Source: Pictodentalium vernedei
Taxonomy: Eukaryota > Mollusca > Scaphopoda > Dentaliida > Dentaliidae
NCBI GenBank assembly: GCA_031216915.1
Contig: CM062297.1
Location: 367,053,704 to 367,117,703, forward strand
Length of the DNA: 64,000 bases
Reading direction: 5' to 3'
The notes below the pieces were generated by a model. That model had not been told where the DNA came from. It saw only the letters and a program-made list of their open reading frames with translations, and searched no databases. Positions 1-11,559 of the stretch are shown in pieces. Each line of letters starts with the position of its first letter. Position 1 is the first letter of the stretch. Position numbers and translations under genes: made by a program.

Positions 1-119
1 AACACTAAACGTACAGTTTGGCCCTTCATTACGCGAATGCATTTTTTACGATATTTCGCAAGGTTTAATTCAAATATCACCCCACAAACGTTTATATTAA
101 TGGAACCTACGCCGTCTGT

Positions 120-473
120 AATATTATTTATTTATTGGGGTTTAACGACACTTTCGACGGCCAGGGTCACCTCGGACAGTTTCGCGGATGGAGGAAGCCG
201 GCGTACCCGGAGAGATCCACCGGGCAACGCAGAATAACTATCAGGCTCCTCCATCATACCAACTCCACACATGCAGGGTTAACATTGGTTTAAGACAAGT
301 GCACTATCGACGTGAAGTACGTTTTAGTACACAACGTCACCGTGCCCTCACGTGGGAAATGGGGGTGAAATGTCTTGCCCAAGGACACAACGCGGTTGTC
401 GCAGATGGGATTCGAACCGATGACCTCTCGGCTTGCAGCCTGCGTTTCTGCCCACTGAACCACCACGCCCCCT
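120..473 (-). mobile_element. tRNA-derived SINE, copy 1
   Basis: Read on the minus strand, the 5' end (near 473) has a tRNA-like head with a box A (TGGTTCAGTGG) and a box B (GGTTCGAATCC). A body follows that contains the phrases GTGTCCTTGGGCAAGAC and CACGTCGATAGTGCAC, then a tail CCAATAAATAAATAAT. The copy at 42278-42648 shares the head, both body phrases and the AAACTGTC...CAATAAATAAAT tail, so the family is defined from within the window. Transcription would have been by RNA polymerase III, with mobilisation by a LINE. The family name is not known to me. Confidence 0.8.
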
Positions 474-771
474 GACTGTATTATATCTATATGCAAAAAG
501 TTACCAAACAGAAAAAGATGGGGAAACGCCGTTTTCATATTTTTAAATGGGGTTCCATAGAGAATAATAGTCAAATCTTCAAACTGATTGGGAAACATAT
601 TGTAAAACTCCAACTTCTGTATTCCTCTAGTACTCCTCAGAAGAATGTCTGACGTTTGTGAAATGATGCGGACATCGATGATACAAAGTCGCTAACACTT
701 TTTCTATGAAATTCCCACACCCCTAATGTTAAATATATATAAATCTCTTCTAATGCCGAAAATTGTGAGCC

Positions 772-1270
772 ATGGCAGAGGCGACGGAGTCAGAGATTTC
801 GCATAGCTACATATCTGCGAAACATATCAACTTCTACATATATGTTTCGCAGATATGTAACTGCGATACATGTCTGTAGAAAAAAGCCCCTCCGCTTTTT
901 TCACAGATATGTTTCGCAGTTACACAATGAGTTAAAATGGGCGAATGCAAACGTGTCAGTATACAGGCATTCCTGTAACATCATTTGCAAATCCAAGCAA
1001 TATTTAGCCAAAGAATTCCACTTTAGACCACTTCGGTCCGTTTCTTCTACTCCAGGCTGGCCTTCGGGTTAGAAGATGGTTGAAGAAGAATAACTGGACA
1101 GGTCAGGTCAGGTCAGCGCCATATTTATCTAAATGAGAGACTACATATAGCGAATTATGATACATTTACCTATATACGACTGTAACCTTTTTCACACTGA
1201 TTCGAACCATGGTATCACAGTAAATTTGTGCCCCTCCACTTTTAATGAGCTTCCGCCGCCCCGAGCCATG
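772..1270 (+). repeat. Dispersed repeat R1, copy 1
   Basis: About 500 bp that recurs at 9122-9520 in the same orientation, with long matching stretches (for example GTTACACAATGAGTTAAAATGG and CATTCCTGTAACAT). A part recurs in opposite orientation at 36425-36600. Both ends carry a GAGGCGGCGGA...GAGGGGCAC-like word in inverted sense, which suggests a non-autonomous element with degenerate terminal inverted repeats. No coding capacity. Confidence 0.7.
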
Positions 1271-1299
1271 GATTATTTAGGAGTCAATAGAAACACATG

Positions 1300-2640
1300 A
1301 GGGAGAGGCATCTAGGCGGCACAGCTAAGTGGTACAAAGAAAATCAGAACCATCCTTGCACCTCTACAGGATCTATTGTAACATCTGAGCAGGTTTAGCA
1401 TTTTGAAGTGCATGGCCTTGAAGCGATTCGTCTAAAACGGTAAAACAAATCACCAAAGTGGCTCAGATGAAAAAGCCGGGGCCAGATTATAATCTGAAAT
1501 CTTCGTGTACATTAAAGGACCAATTGCAAACATCTGAGGATGGTTTTAACGTTTTGAATAACATACCTTAGGAACTTTTCATCGGAAATGTTCAGAACAT
1601 TCGAAACACATTACTAAAGTGGTTCGAGTGGCACGTTCAAAATCCGAACCCTTCGAGCATATCTACAGACTCTAGTGCAATATCTGAGCTTGGTTTTAGC
1701 GTTCGAATTGAATACTCCAGTCAGGCTTGAAAATAAGCGGTCTGACATTTGCAGAATGAGGTCCCGAGATGGTGAATTTGATGATGCTATCCCATACAGT
1801 GAGTCAATCTATCCTCTGTGTACCCCTTTCTGTTTAGTTTTGAGACCCTGGTTCAGATTAAGGTACACAGAGGATAAATTCAGTGATGCTACCCTGCTGT
1901 GCGGAGTATCATCACTAAATTCACCCTCTGGGGACCTCATTTTGCGGATGACTGCTTATTTTCTGGCTTGCGCGAGTTGTCTTTCGCCGCAAACGGTTTA
2001 TGTAAACACTAGAGAGGAATGGGTTGCGCGTGGAAAATTAAAGAAAACTTTGCTACAGCGTTTCCAATTGATGCCCCGGAAGCTATTCGTAGGATATAGT
2101 CTAACACAACACTAAAGTTCCACATGCATGTGGACATGGAAAATCGGAAACATTTGTGCATATCTGCAGACCAAATTACAAGATTTGACCACGGTTTTAG
2201 CATTTCCAATTACATACCCTCAAGAAGTTATTCGCAAAAAAAAAAACGGTTCAACAAAACGCTAAAGTCAACAGGTGGCATGGCCATGTGGTACATGAAA
2301 ACACCGAAGCCTTCGTGTTCATCTCGATACCCAATTACAACATCTGAGCATTGTTTGCCGTTCCAATTTCATACCTTAAAGGCTTGTATCTGAAAAAAAT
2401 TAACAAGGACCATAAAGAAGCTCATTCATGGTGGCACATGGAAAATCTGAAACCTTTGTGCACGTCTACAGATCGTTTTGCAACAAATGGGCATGATTTT
2501 GGCGTTTCAAATTACATTCCTAGAAGCGAGAAAGCTTATGCGTATATGGTCTGAATTGGAACAAGGGGAATGACCTACTGATACATCAAAATTTCGGCAC
2601 GTTTGTGCTTATGTTCAGGCATTATAAGTTATCTCCAGCA
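1300..2640. repeat. Degenerate tandem array, unit about 165-190 bp
   Basis: At least five diverged units share the order 'aacac-ACTAAAGT', 'GTGGCAC(A)TGGAAAATC(T/C)GAAAC', 'TCTACAGA', 'CATCTGAG...GGTTTTAGCGTT...CAATTACATACC'. Units are recognisable near 1440-1570, 1600-1715, 2100-2240, 2255-2390 and 2420-2540. The array is interrupted by the MITE at 1722-1971. It is noncoding and looks like an old satellite. Confidence 0.6.
1722..1971. mobile_element. MITE (copy 1 of a family)
   Basis: The two ends are inverted copies of each other: CAGGCTTGAAAATAAGC at the left and GCTTATTTTCTGGCTTG at the right. The similarity continues inward through GAGGTCCC...GGTGAATTT...GATGATG. A sister copy with cleaner ends lies at 43791-44027. 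It has no open frame and sits within the tandem array. Confidence 0.65.
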
Positions 2641-3678
2641 ACATGTATGGTATGTGAAGATTTAATACTTGGATGTCGGTTTTTAAACACTGAGCCGCAG
2701 GAGAGGTGTTTAAATGAGACATCCCTTGTGAGATATTTTATTAGCTCGAGATAAAACCGCATTGGAAGCGAAGTATACATTTCATCTCTAACAGCCGGAA
2801 AGAGAAGCCCTCCTGGGCCGCTCATTGGACCTATATCCGCTTGGAGCAGGGATGAGTTATAGTGATCCGTGCTGACCCCTAAAGTTGGTACACCCTCTCT
2901 CCATGCGGCTCAAGGTCATGTCGACTTCAGTCATAACGGGTGGCTGAAACCGAAATAACCGGAGAGAATCACAAAACAGTGACGAGAAACTGGCGGACTC
3001 TCATACTAAGTAACTCTCATAGCTTTATAGTATCGTTTGAAGACATGCGTATTACTCATGTGCAGTATGCCATATCCTACTGCGCAACAACGACCCTTAT
3101 TTTTGACAATTGGTATTAAATGTCTTGCCTAAGAGTACAACGCAGAAACACAGACCAAATTTGTTTAATACCATGATTACCTATTTTATTATATATAAAA
3201 AGTCTAGGACACAAATTTTAGCTTTACACACCAGCCATGGTGAACACATCAGCAACTGGGACTTTTAGTTAAAATTTACACCTACAGTTGAACTACATCC
3301 AAGTTGACCTTTGATGACATCGACCTGAATGCAAACTTTCTAAATTTATGGAATAATTATTTATTACGTTTTTAAATGGGTTTACCTCATAAGATACCAC
3401 AAATTAACAAACATGCGTTGTCTCGTGTTAATAAAGAATTCATAACTCGAAATGGTACGTTATTATGTTATTAAAATGAAAAGGACCCCGTAATTTGCAT
3501 TTTTCTTTTCCATTTCGTTTCGGCGATAAAACTGAAAAAGAAATACCGCCCACCGGTGCTCATGTAAACAAAAAAAGATTCGCACCTGTATTCGTCTGCT
3601 GTTCAATAAAATCCAGAAAAAATAATAGCGACTCTGAAGAATCTTACGATCATGGTATAAATAAAATATGCCTCAAGT
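2641..3678. other. Unannotated intergenic sequence
   Basis: I see no convincing gene, repeat pair or terminal repeat here. The short open frames (up to about 67 codons) have no recognisable motifs and no sign of splicing signals in a sensible order. Confidence 0.4.
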
Positions 3679-3791
3679 AGCTTGGTGTACCAAATGTTCA
3701 GCATTCGTGGTGAAGTGGTGTTAACCGCTAGTCAAAGGTTCGCGGTCATCACTACTTTACCACTCGTAGTGAACATTTGGTACACCAAGCT
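3679..3791. repeat. Foldback with 22-bp perfect arms
   Basis: The arm at 3679-3700 (AGCTTGGTGTACCAAATGTT plus CA) is the exact reverse complement of 3770-3791. Weaker pairing continues inward. This is the size of a small palindromic MITE, and the loop contains no gene. Confidence 0.75.
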
Positions 3792-4794
3792 GATGTGGGT
3801 ATATTCTATTCATCTACCACGGTCAACGCATCACGGGATAATCTAGGGTTTAAATCTGGGAACGGGAATATTTTCTGGCCATCGTTTTTGTTGGTCTGTC
3901 GCGATACCAGGAATTTTTCTTTTCCGAATATCAGTCCCGATACACGGGGAATTTTTTAGGGCAGAAAGGGGAATCAAATTAACCGACGAATTTCGTTTTC
4001 TGTCGATTCGCGCGGTATCTTTCAGTTCTGGATACAAACCCATGTTGTTATAAGACATACTGCCGTATCTCTAATTAATCAATTATAACTCAGTATACGG
4101 TAAGCGATTTAACTTTATTGGTCCGAGTTAAAAGGTATTGCGTGGTTAAACGGCGCTCCGTTATTTTGTGTTCATCGCCAATCAATGTGACAATCACACC
4201 ATTCCTGTGGAGAATGATGGCATGTCATCTACCCCATTTTTGACCTATCCCTTGTTGTAAGATGGGAACCACCTCAGCGACTACTGTAATTCTAGGCCAT
4301 TCTAGGCTATGAATTTCTGTGGCATTATCAGTCACTTTCAGAAACGGTAATTGGGAAATTCCCGCTCGCGAGATTAAACTACAGCTCCAACGACGATGCT
4401 GGTATCGGAAAACATTGAGATTCTCCCATTTCTTAACATACACACGAGTGTTAGTTGTAAAACCATTTTACAAATAAATTTCTCAGTAGCCCACTTGTCC
4501 AAAAGAGGTTATATTTGATTTACCATATCTTTGAAATTAAGATTTTCGACTATACTGGAATTAAATTTCTGAGGCCACCTTATGGGACCAGCACTTTAAC
4601 CCTATCTCTGTTACTGTGTTCGATTCGAACTGTCTTTGTCGAAGAGAGAGAGGGAAGAACTGCGTCGAGGGGACAGAGACGTAGTGTTAATGAGACAGAC
4701 AGAGACGTAGAAACAGGCAGAGGGGGCTCAAATCGGTCATGGTGGCACAGAAGGTGTCAAGGAGCTTCCAGCCTAACAGTTTGTGATGTGGATC
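3792..4794. other. Unannotated intergenic sequence
   Basis: No supported gene or element. There is a purine-rich GAGAGAGAGG patch near 4645-4730 that looks like simple-sequence decay. Confidence 0.4.
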
Positions 4795-4865
4795 ATCAAA
4801 TGTCACATTGTGATTTCACCAAAGATCGCATTATGATTTCACCAAACGTCGCATTATGATTTCAT
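4795..4865. repeat. Short tandem repeat, unit about 29 bp
   Basis: Three near-copies of a unit of the form CA(T/C)TATGATTTCACCAAA(C/G) follow each other, and the last is truncated. No function suggested. Confidence 0.55.
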
Positions 4866-5697
4866 GTTGAAGGAGTATAATTTTTCAATGTTTTCTGATC
4901 TGACTTCCCTTCTGTAATTTTCCAAAAACGATGAAGAAGCTTTTAAAATGTTATCTAGTTAAAATGAATTCGTTTTTAAAATTGCATATTTTCCAAAAGC
5001 AACTTTTCCTGGATGACCATTGAAAACGATGGCTCAAGAAAGAATGCAATAGAAAAATTCTATTAACCAACCACTGTTTAAAAAACATAGCTTAGGACCC
5101 CTCATTGGAACAAGCTTGCTGTGCTTCTTCCAAGGAGAGCTGAGTTCTGCAGGCCAAAAATGAACATTATGAGTTACACGAGAAATAGTGTTTCAATTAT
5201 GTTTCCAATTTAGGTTGAATAAAGTATTAACTAAGAAAAAGACAGAATACAACGAGGGTGGAGTAGAGTGGGCAAGAATCAGAGACCCAAGTTAGAGAGT
5301 TCCTTCCTCCACCTCACCATGGGTCAAAATACATTTTTTATTTGCATGGCGAAATGCTATACATTTTTAAAAAATGTATGGCATTTTTTTTTAAAATTGT
5401 GTATTATTTTTATGTTTCAAATTCAATATACAATAATGAGCGCTTTTGTTCCATAGAAATCATTTGACACTTAGTTACATGTATATCAGTGGTAGGCCAA
5501 CATGAAGAAAAAACAAAGAAATTTATACAATCGGGTAATACTGCTATTAAGTTTCAGTAGCAGATTTACCTGGATCTGTAAGTTTATGTAGTGTCGCCTA
5601 GCATCAACAGCCGTGAAATCTTTAACTCTTTCACTACTGTAACTTTCAAAGTTTCAACTTGATTGATCCATGTGTTACCGGTACACACGGTTTATTG
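4866..5697. other. AT-rich intergenic sequence with one palindrome fragment
   Basis: Mostly featureless AT-rich DNA. At about 5084-5140 lies a diverged member of the palindrome family seen better at 44832-44908 and 45721-45787 (GACCCCTCATTGGAAC...TTCCAAGGAGAG). Confidence 0.4.
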
Positions 5698-6692
5698 CCA
5701 TTTCATCAATTCCCATTTCATCAACTGCCTCTAAAATTATATTTTCCCATTTCATTAATTCCCACTTCATCAACAGAATGAAAATATGTTTTAACCTTAT
5801 GTAAATGCATTTTTTACCAATTATAAAAAATATTAAATTAAACAGAAATTAAACAGAAATATATTATATTAAGAAATATATATTGGACACATTAAAGTAT
5901 TTTTTTTATTTACTACTGTTTTTGAATATTGTTTGTTTTTTTCTGCTTCATCAACTGAATGAAAAAAAGTATTAAGCTTTGTATATTGTTTGTTATCTCA
6001 ACTGTTGGATGTCTGTTGGTGGCTTATGTTTTTTGGGGTTTTTTGTGCATTTTTACTTTTAACTGAGAGAAGTGTTTAGTTTTGTACTAGTGTCTGTACA
6101 ACAATTAACTTATTCGTGTTTTGATAGTAATGACTTAGTATTTGAACTTTGTCTTGTTTATATAACCACTGTGTGTTAGCTTGTTATCAAAGGTTCTGAT
6201 ATATATATATATATAACTGGTAGAAACCTTTCCTGGTCTATTAGTTAAAATGGATATGGACATCAATTTTACATCTTCGTCCAGGGGCTCAGCAGCCTTA
6301 GTTGTTGATAATTTTATGTATAATAAGATAAGAACAAGCAAAGACGGCAATCCAGTTGCTCTGAGTAAAATATTTAAAGTGTGTTAGAGAGTTATTTTCT
6401 TTTCTGATCTCCCATTATTCAACTCTTTACTTTACACAGCAGTCGAACACAGTCAAAAAAAATAAATTGTATAACCACTATCCAAACATTCGTCTGACAA
6501 ATGTCTGGAAAGTGGTTATACAATAAACCCTCAAAATACTGATTTTTCATCAACTGGCTAATTGTATTTTTAAAATGATTAGTATGTAATTATAAAACAC
6601 ACCTGAAAAAAATATGTTGATGATGTGGGAATTGATGAAATGGGAAAATATAATTTTAGATGCAGTTGATGAAATGGGAATTGATGAAATGG
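5698..6692. mobile_element. Non-autonomous DNA element with about 75-bp TIRs
   Basis: The left end (5698-5774) and the right end (6615-6692) are inverted copies of one another. Each is itself built from a short word repeated several times, CCCATTTCATCAATT. The interior is AT-rich with no transposase. I could not define a target duplication, so the superfamily is unknown. Confidence 0.7.
6468..6526. repeat. Internal hairpin of the 5.7-6.7 kb element
   Basis: ATTGTATAACCACT near 6468 pairs with AGTGGTTATACAAT ending at 6526, and inner pairing CCAAACATT / AATGTCTGG is imperfect. It may be a remnant of another palindromic insertion. Confidence 0.6.
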
Positions 6693-7518
6693 GAAGACAC
6701 CATGCCTAACAACCAGTCAGATACGTTCTTACATAACGTTTTTGCACATGGGCTGGATTCTACGCGTGTTCTATCTGGCACACTTCTCAATGTCTGTATT
6801 GTATCGGGTTACGGTGAATACGCATAACGTGCATGGAATAATTTCAGCTACAACAACCACAGTAATGAGTGCATGAGGGATACTGAATTGCAAGAACAGG
6901 TGCGAAGAATACTTTGTTCAGAAGTGCAAAATCAGCAACTATTCCCATCCTGCCCGTGTTTGAAAGAACTTGACTCAATGCCGCCTACACAGGTAAGCCA
7001 TTTGTTTCAGTTTTCAATTCTTGAATATTTTCAATTTTTCTCTTTAAAATTAAAAAGAATATGAACATTCTTCTCTTTTTATCTTTCTTAGATATAGAAA
7101 AACTGGCGCGCCGATACGTCCCAGCACAGGTAGTCCAACGTTTGCAAAAGAAAATTTCAAGTTGCATTACGTATGAATGGTGACAATCATCTCAAAGAAG
7201 AATTTCAAGCTGGGAAAAACAGACGGTCTCCATTTTTGTATACTACTCAAAGTTTGCATAGCACCAAATACTTGACACATCATTGTGAAATTTGCTTGTG
7301 ACATTTTTGCGATATTGTGGTGGATATAATTGAGGGATGTATTGAGATGGTCCCCAGTGTTTACATTACCTCTCTTGACAGGCAGACATTTCGTGACAGT
7401 CGTGGAAAGCATGTACCCCTTGATTTTCATGTTTTCGTGCACTGTCTACACGTTCATGACATGTGTAGGATATTCAGTCTTCATTTCAACACAAACCCTC
7501 GTGATTTAATGATTGAAT

Positions 7519-8649
7519 ATGGCAAATGCAAATGTAAGAAGACATTTGTCTGTAGCAGAAATCTGGCGGGCTGTAGGGATGGTGGAGCAAGGGGGTTACC
7601 CATCGTCAGGATGGTGAAGAACTTGGTGTGCACCATACTGTGATCACCAGAGCCTGGGCAAGATTTCAGCAGTATGGCACACCAGCAGGACGGCATGGTG
7701 GTGGCAGAGACAGGGCACAATCTGCAGCTGAAGACCGATTTTTGATCATTCAGGCCCGTAGGAACTGCTTTTCCCACAGCAACTCAGCTTCGCACTGACC
7801 TTGAGAATGCATCCGGGGTGAATGTCTCGGATTTTTGATCATTCAGGCCCGTAGGAACCGCTTTTCCCACAGCAACTCAGCTTCGCACTGACCTTGAGAA
7901 TGCATCCGGGGTGAATGTCTCGACGCAGACTATCCGGGCAATGTTGCACGAAGGTGGTCTCCGATCGAGAAGACCATGTATTCGCACTCCGCTGTCCCAG
8001 AACCACCGCTATGCACGCTATGAATGGGCCATGGAATACGTTGGATGGACCAGAAAAGATTGGCGACCTGTTTTTTTTTTACAGATGAGTCAAGGCACTG
8101 CCAGGACCACATAGATAGGCGTTCTAGGGTATGGAGAAGACCAGGAGAGAACTTCGATGCAGGCAACATTGCTGAGCATGACCGCTAAGGTGGAGGGTCA
8201 ATCAATGTCTGGGGCGGCATCAGCTGGAATGGGTTACAGAGCTCTCTGTGTCCTTGAACGTGGTACATTGGCTGCACAACGGTATATTGATGAGATCCTG
8301 GATGTCCGCGTCAGATCGTATGCAGGTGCAGTGGGTGATTCATTCTGATGGACGATAATGCCCGTCCTCTTTGTTGCCCATGTTGTCGGGGAGTACAGAC
8401 AGAGGGAGAGGATTGAGCGTATGGACTGGCCAGCAAGACCCCTCTGACCTCAATCCAATCGAACATGTCTGAAATGAGTTGCAGCTTGCAATTTCAGACC
8501 GTCCAGTCCAGCCAAGAACTGTCCAGGTGCTTGATTCCATGCTGGTCCAAGAATGGCACCACATCCCACATAGGACCGCCAGGAGCCCGACTGGGAGCAT
8601 CGGAAGGCGTTGTCAAGCTGTAATTAACAGTAATGGGTCCTATACTTGA
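7519..8649 (+). pseudogene. Tc1-like transposase pseudogene
   Basis: Fragments in several frames spell a Tc1-type DDE transposase: an N-terminal start MANANVRRHLSVAEIW, a helix-turn-helix segment, the first catalytic Asp in FTDES (near 8085), a WGG-type segment near 8200, the second Asp in LMDDNARP (near 8345) and the Glu in PDLNPIEH (near 8450). At least two frameshifts occur in the N-terminal half (near 7605 and in the 7737-7922 duplication), and a stop replaces the usual Trp just after the Glu motif. A 93-bp in-phase tandem duplication adds 31 codons. The enzyme would have cut and pasted its own element; this copy cannot make it. Confidence 0.88.
7737..7922 (+). repeat. 93-bp tandem duplication inside the transposase
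   Basis: Positions 7737-7829 and 7830-7922 are direct copies differing at one site (AACTGC versus AACCGC). The same extra C (TTTTCCCACAGC) is present in both copies, so the frame was already broken before the duplication arose. Confidence 0.9.
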
Positions 8650-9121
8650 TATTGAAGCCATACCAGTTCGCTCCGTCAATTTTTTGGCATATTGAAAAAT
8701 TTCGTCTTTTACCTATAATATCCATTTTCCATAGATATCGTATTCAAAAGCTAAAAAATAATGTCAAACACAAATTAAATCTTAATTTCTGTACTAAAAT
8801 CATTAAAGATATAATTAAATAAAAAATATATACACTTTTCATTGCAATATTTCAAATAAAACGTAAAACAGGTAGTTGGGTGTACGTGGTGCTTTGCAAA
8901 CTTTGAGTAGTATAGATTAACTGAACTTTACTTATCACCAAGCCTTCAGATCTTCGTTAGTATTCTGAAGAATAAAATTTATTGTTTTCCGCGGTCCAAT
9001 TTTGTTTTGTATCAGTAAAGAAATGTTTTTTTTTAAATCAAAAATAATAAATTTATAATATTTTGTTTCTAAAATGCACAGCTGAAGTTTAATTTTTTGA
9101 TGCTCAAGAAAGAAAATAACG

Positions 9122-9520
9122 TGTGGCAGAGGCGGCGGACCCAGGAGGGCACAGGGGACAAGCGCCCCTCCAATTTTTTTCACATATATGTTTCGCAGTT
9201 ACACAATGAGTTAAAATGGGTGCATGCAAATGTGTCAAAAAAACAGACATTCCTGTAACATTACTTGCAAATCCAAACAATATTTAGCCAAAGAATCCCA
9301 CTTTCGACCGCTTCGGTCTGTTTCTTGTACTGTAAGGCTGGCGTTCGGGTTGGAATATCCTTGAAGTGGAATAAACGGACGGGACAGCGACCACACATCG
9401 GGATATTCATCTAAACGAGAGACTATAGCGAGGCATGATACATTTACCGATATACGATTGTAGCCGTTTTCATACTGGATTGAACCATGGTAGTAGCATC
9501 ATAAGTTCTGCCCCTCTAGG
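9122..9520 (+). repeat. Dispersed repeat R1, copy 2
   Basis: Same sequence as 772-1270, in the same orientation, with substitutions throughout and a different 3' end: just before the expected terminal GCCCCTCCAC word it runs into the GTACCGG-rich repeat at 9522. Confidence 0.7.
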
Positions 9521-9521
9521 C

Positions 9522-9605
9522 ACGTCAACAGGTACCTGTACTGGTACCGCCGGTTCCATCATGCTCCACCCGGTACCGGTACAAAACAGGCTGATAATTA
9601 TGCAT
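9522..9605. repeat. GTACCGG-rich repeat, left copy
   Basis: Contains several GGTACC/GTACCGG words around ACTGGTACCGCCGGTT. An inverted, diverged copy lies at 36015-36110 on the far side of the LINE/Polinton locus. Confidence 0.55.
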
Positions 9606-9772
9606 GGCACACTTACATGACACACTTTTATCTTAATTTCGAATGAACATACCAAAACACTCTACAAGTGCGTGTTCTGTCTGCACCACAACTCGATAAG
9701 GCCGACCATTTTGACTTTTCATACGTCGCTTCAAAGACACTGGAAGCGCCGTCATCGGCCACTTCAAAGAAA

Positions 9773-9851
9773 TTATTCTGTGGTGACATCAAAGTAATCA
9801 TAAAGCTCGATCTTCGAGCTTTATGATTACTTTGATGGCACCGCAGAATAA
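9773..9851. repeat. Long hairpin at the LINE 5' junction
   Basis: Two 38-bp arms (9773-9810 and 9814-9851) are inverted copies with about two mismatches and a 3-base loop. The right arm is the first part of the LINE sequence, so the left arm looks like an inverted duplicate of the LINE's 5' end made during integration. Whether it arose by template switching or twin priming is inference. Confidence 0.75.
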
Positions 9852-10077
9852 CTGGACTATGCCATGTTTGTTTTTGGGTCTTGGGGAATGGCGCGATTTG
9901 AAGGCGAATTTTCTGCCATCTGATTGTAAGGAACTTGGGATAACCTTTGTAGACAATTGGGGATCATTTTGGGGCAGAAAGGACCTATACGGAAGGGATG
10001 GTCTCCATCTTAGCCCAAGGGGTACAGAGGTTTTAGGCAGAAATATGTTGCAGTTGCTGGAGCCTTTTGGGGTATAG
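9823..10077 (+). pseudogene. LINE ORF1 fragment: SGNH/GDSL esterase C-terminus
   Basis: The 84-codon frame ends with the block DLYGRDGLHLSPRGTEVLG, the C-terminal Asp-x-x-His region of SGNH hydrolases carried by ORF1 proteins of CR1/L2-type LINEs; it is preceded by DNWGSFWGR, also typical. The N-terminal catalytic Ser block is missing because the element is 5' truncated. In these LINEs the esterase is thought to aid the ribonucleoprotein at membranes or in assembly. The apparent start codon lies inside the integration hairpin, so it is not a genuine start. Confidence 0.75.
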
Positions 10078-11524
10078 GGAGGATAGGGGGGGGGGGCAGA
10101 GAAGGGGGAATGAACACAGGAACTGTGTTACGAACCATAGTTGTAAAAACTTGGATAAGGAGGATAAGGAAAAGGGACCAAAAATCCACTTCAGTAGGAA
10201 TAGCATCCCAAGGAAAGCACATGTACCTAAAATAGGACATACAAACATACAGGGACTAGATCATAATGGGACCTATAGGCGGAAGCCAATGAACCTTGAT
10301 ACCCTGAAAGTGGGTTATAGCAACATCCAGGGTCTCCACCGGAAAGTAAGTGAAATTGCTACATTGATCGAGGCAGAGGAGTTTGACGTCAAGGGCTTAA
10401 GCGAAACGTGGATAAGACACGGGGAACGGGTAGACCAAGTAAGGGGGTGCGTGTGGATAGGTGTAGGACGAACGGAAGGCCAGAAAAAAGGGGGAGGGGT
10501 AGGCATGTACATTAAAGAGGGTTTAAAACCGTCGCTGATCACAGACCTGGAAGAGGTCAGCACCTCGGCTGATAATCCGAAAGAAATTGGATGGGTAAGG
10601 ATCAGTCTGAGAAACAAAAGTATTGCCCTTGGGATTGTGTACTGAGCGACGGAGGGAAGCAAACCCGAGTGGAATGACTCGATATACTCAACACTAAGGG
10701 CCAATATCACAGAGCTATAAAACAAAGGGCTCGGTATAATTCTGATGGGTGACTTTAATGGCCACATAGGTGATAAGGAAGAAGGCATAGAGGGTGGGGA
10801 CAAGAAAGTCAACAGGAATGGAAGGAAGCTGTTGAACTTCACAAACGAGCTCGGTCTGAAGATTCTGAACAGGGACGCGAGGTGTAAGGGGAAATGGACC
10901 TGGGAGAGGAACGACAGAAAATCAATAATCGACTACATTCCCACAGATATTAATTTATGGAGGGAGGTGATAGGGGTAGAAGTGGATGATGAGGGTAAAA
11001 TGGAGGTGGCCAGTGATCACAACTTGATTACAGTGACGATCAGGTCCAAAAATCTAGTAAAAAACAAAGGAGAATTTAAGGAGATTTGGGTACTCAAAAA
11101 GGATGCTAACTGGGAGAAGTTCAATGAAAAACTGACACCAAAGCTTGCAACCGTACCCAATGGGGGCAATGTCCAGAAGATGGCCGACGCCATAGTTTCG
11201 AGCCAAGTGGAGGCAGGGGAGGAAAGTGTAGGAAAGATCAGGGTGCCAACATGGGAACTTGGGTACAGAGTGGACGAAGAACTGAAAAGGGCCATAAAGG
11301 GAAGAAAAGCTAAATGTGCTGCATACAGGAGAAGTAAAAAACTTAAGAGGGCTGAAAGCAATGAGGCCACATTTGCAAAGGAAGAATACCAACAAGCACA
11401 AAATAAAGTAAATAAGATTAAAGACGATCATCGGAGACTGCGAAATAGCGGTCTTATTAGGACGATAAGAACGACAGGGGGGGGGGGGGGGGGTCGAGTT
11501 CGAACGTATTTTGGAAATGGATGA
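10067..11524 (+). pseudogene. LINE ORF2 N-terminal part: APE-type endonuclease
   Basis: The frame opens with VGYSNIQGLHRKVSEI (the asparagine block of APE endonucleases), then LSETWI (metal-binding Glu), GGGVGMYI, MGDFNGHIG (GDFN block) and ASDHNLI (catalytic SDH). Upstream near residue 55 there is a second NIQGL motif, as if this stretch had been duplicated. Stops at 10643 and about 10720 split the domain in one frame. After the endonuclease a basic linker follows and ends in a run of 17 G at 11477-11493, where the frame is lost. The enzyme would nick target DNA for target-primed reverse transcription. Confidence 0.85.
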
Positions 11525-11559
11525 ATAAACGTAACAAAGGAAGTATTAAAGTAGATGGC

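Larger units (their letters stand above)
7241..8912 (+). mobile_element. Tc1/mariner-like DNA transposon, inactive
   Basis: The ends match as inverted repeats: TACTACTCAAAGTTTGCATA from 7241 and its reverse complement (with one change) ending at 8912. TA lies immediately outside on both sides (7239-7240 and 8913-8914), the target duplication of Tc1/mariner elements. The length of about 1.67 kb is normal for Tc1-like elements. The single gene inside is damaged, so the copy is dead. Confidence 0.92.

Noticed and set aside
188-475. 95-codon open frame at the left edge
   Set aside because: It overlaps the SINE with its tRNA-like head in opposite sense and has no motif.
1675-2115. 146-codon open frame
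   Set aside because: Spans the MITE and the tandem array; its codons are explained by those repeats.
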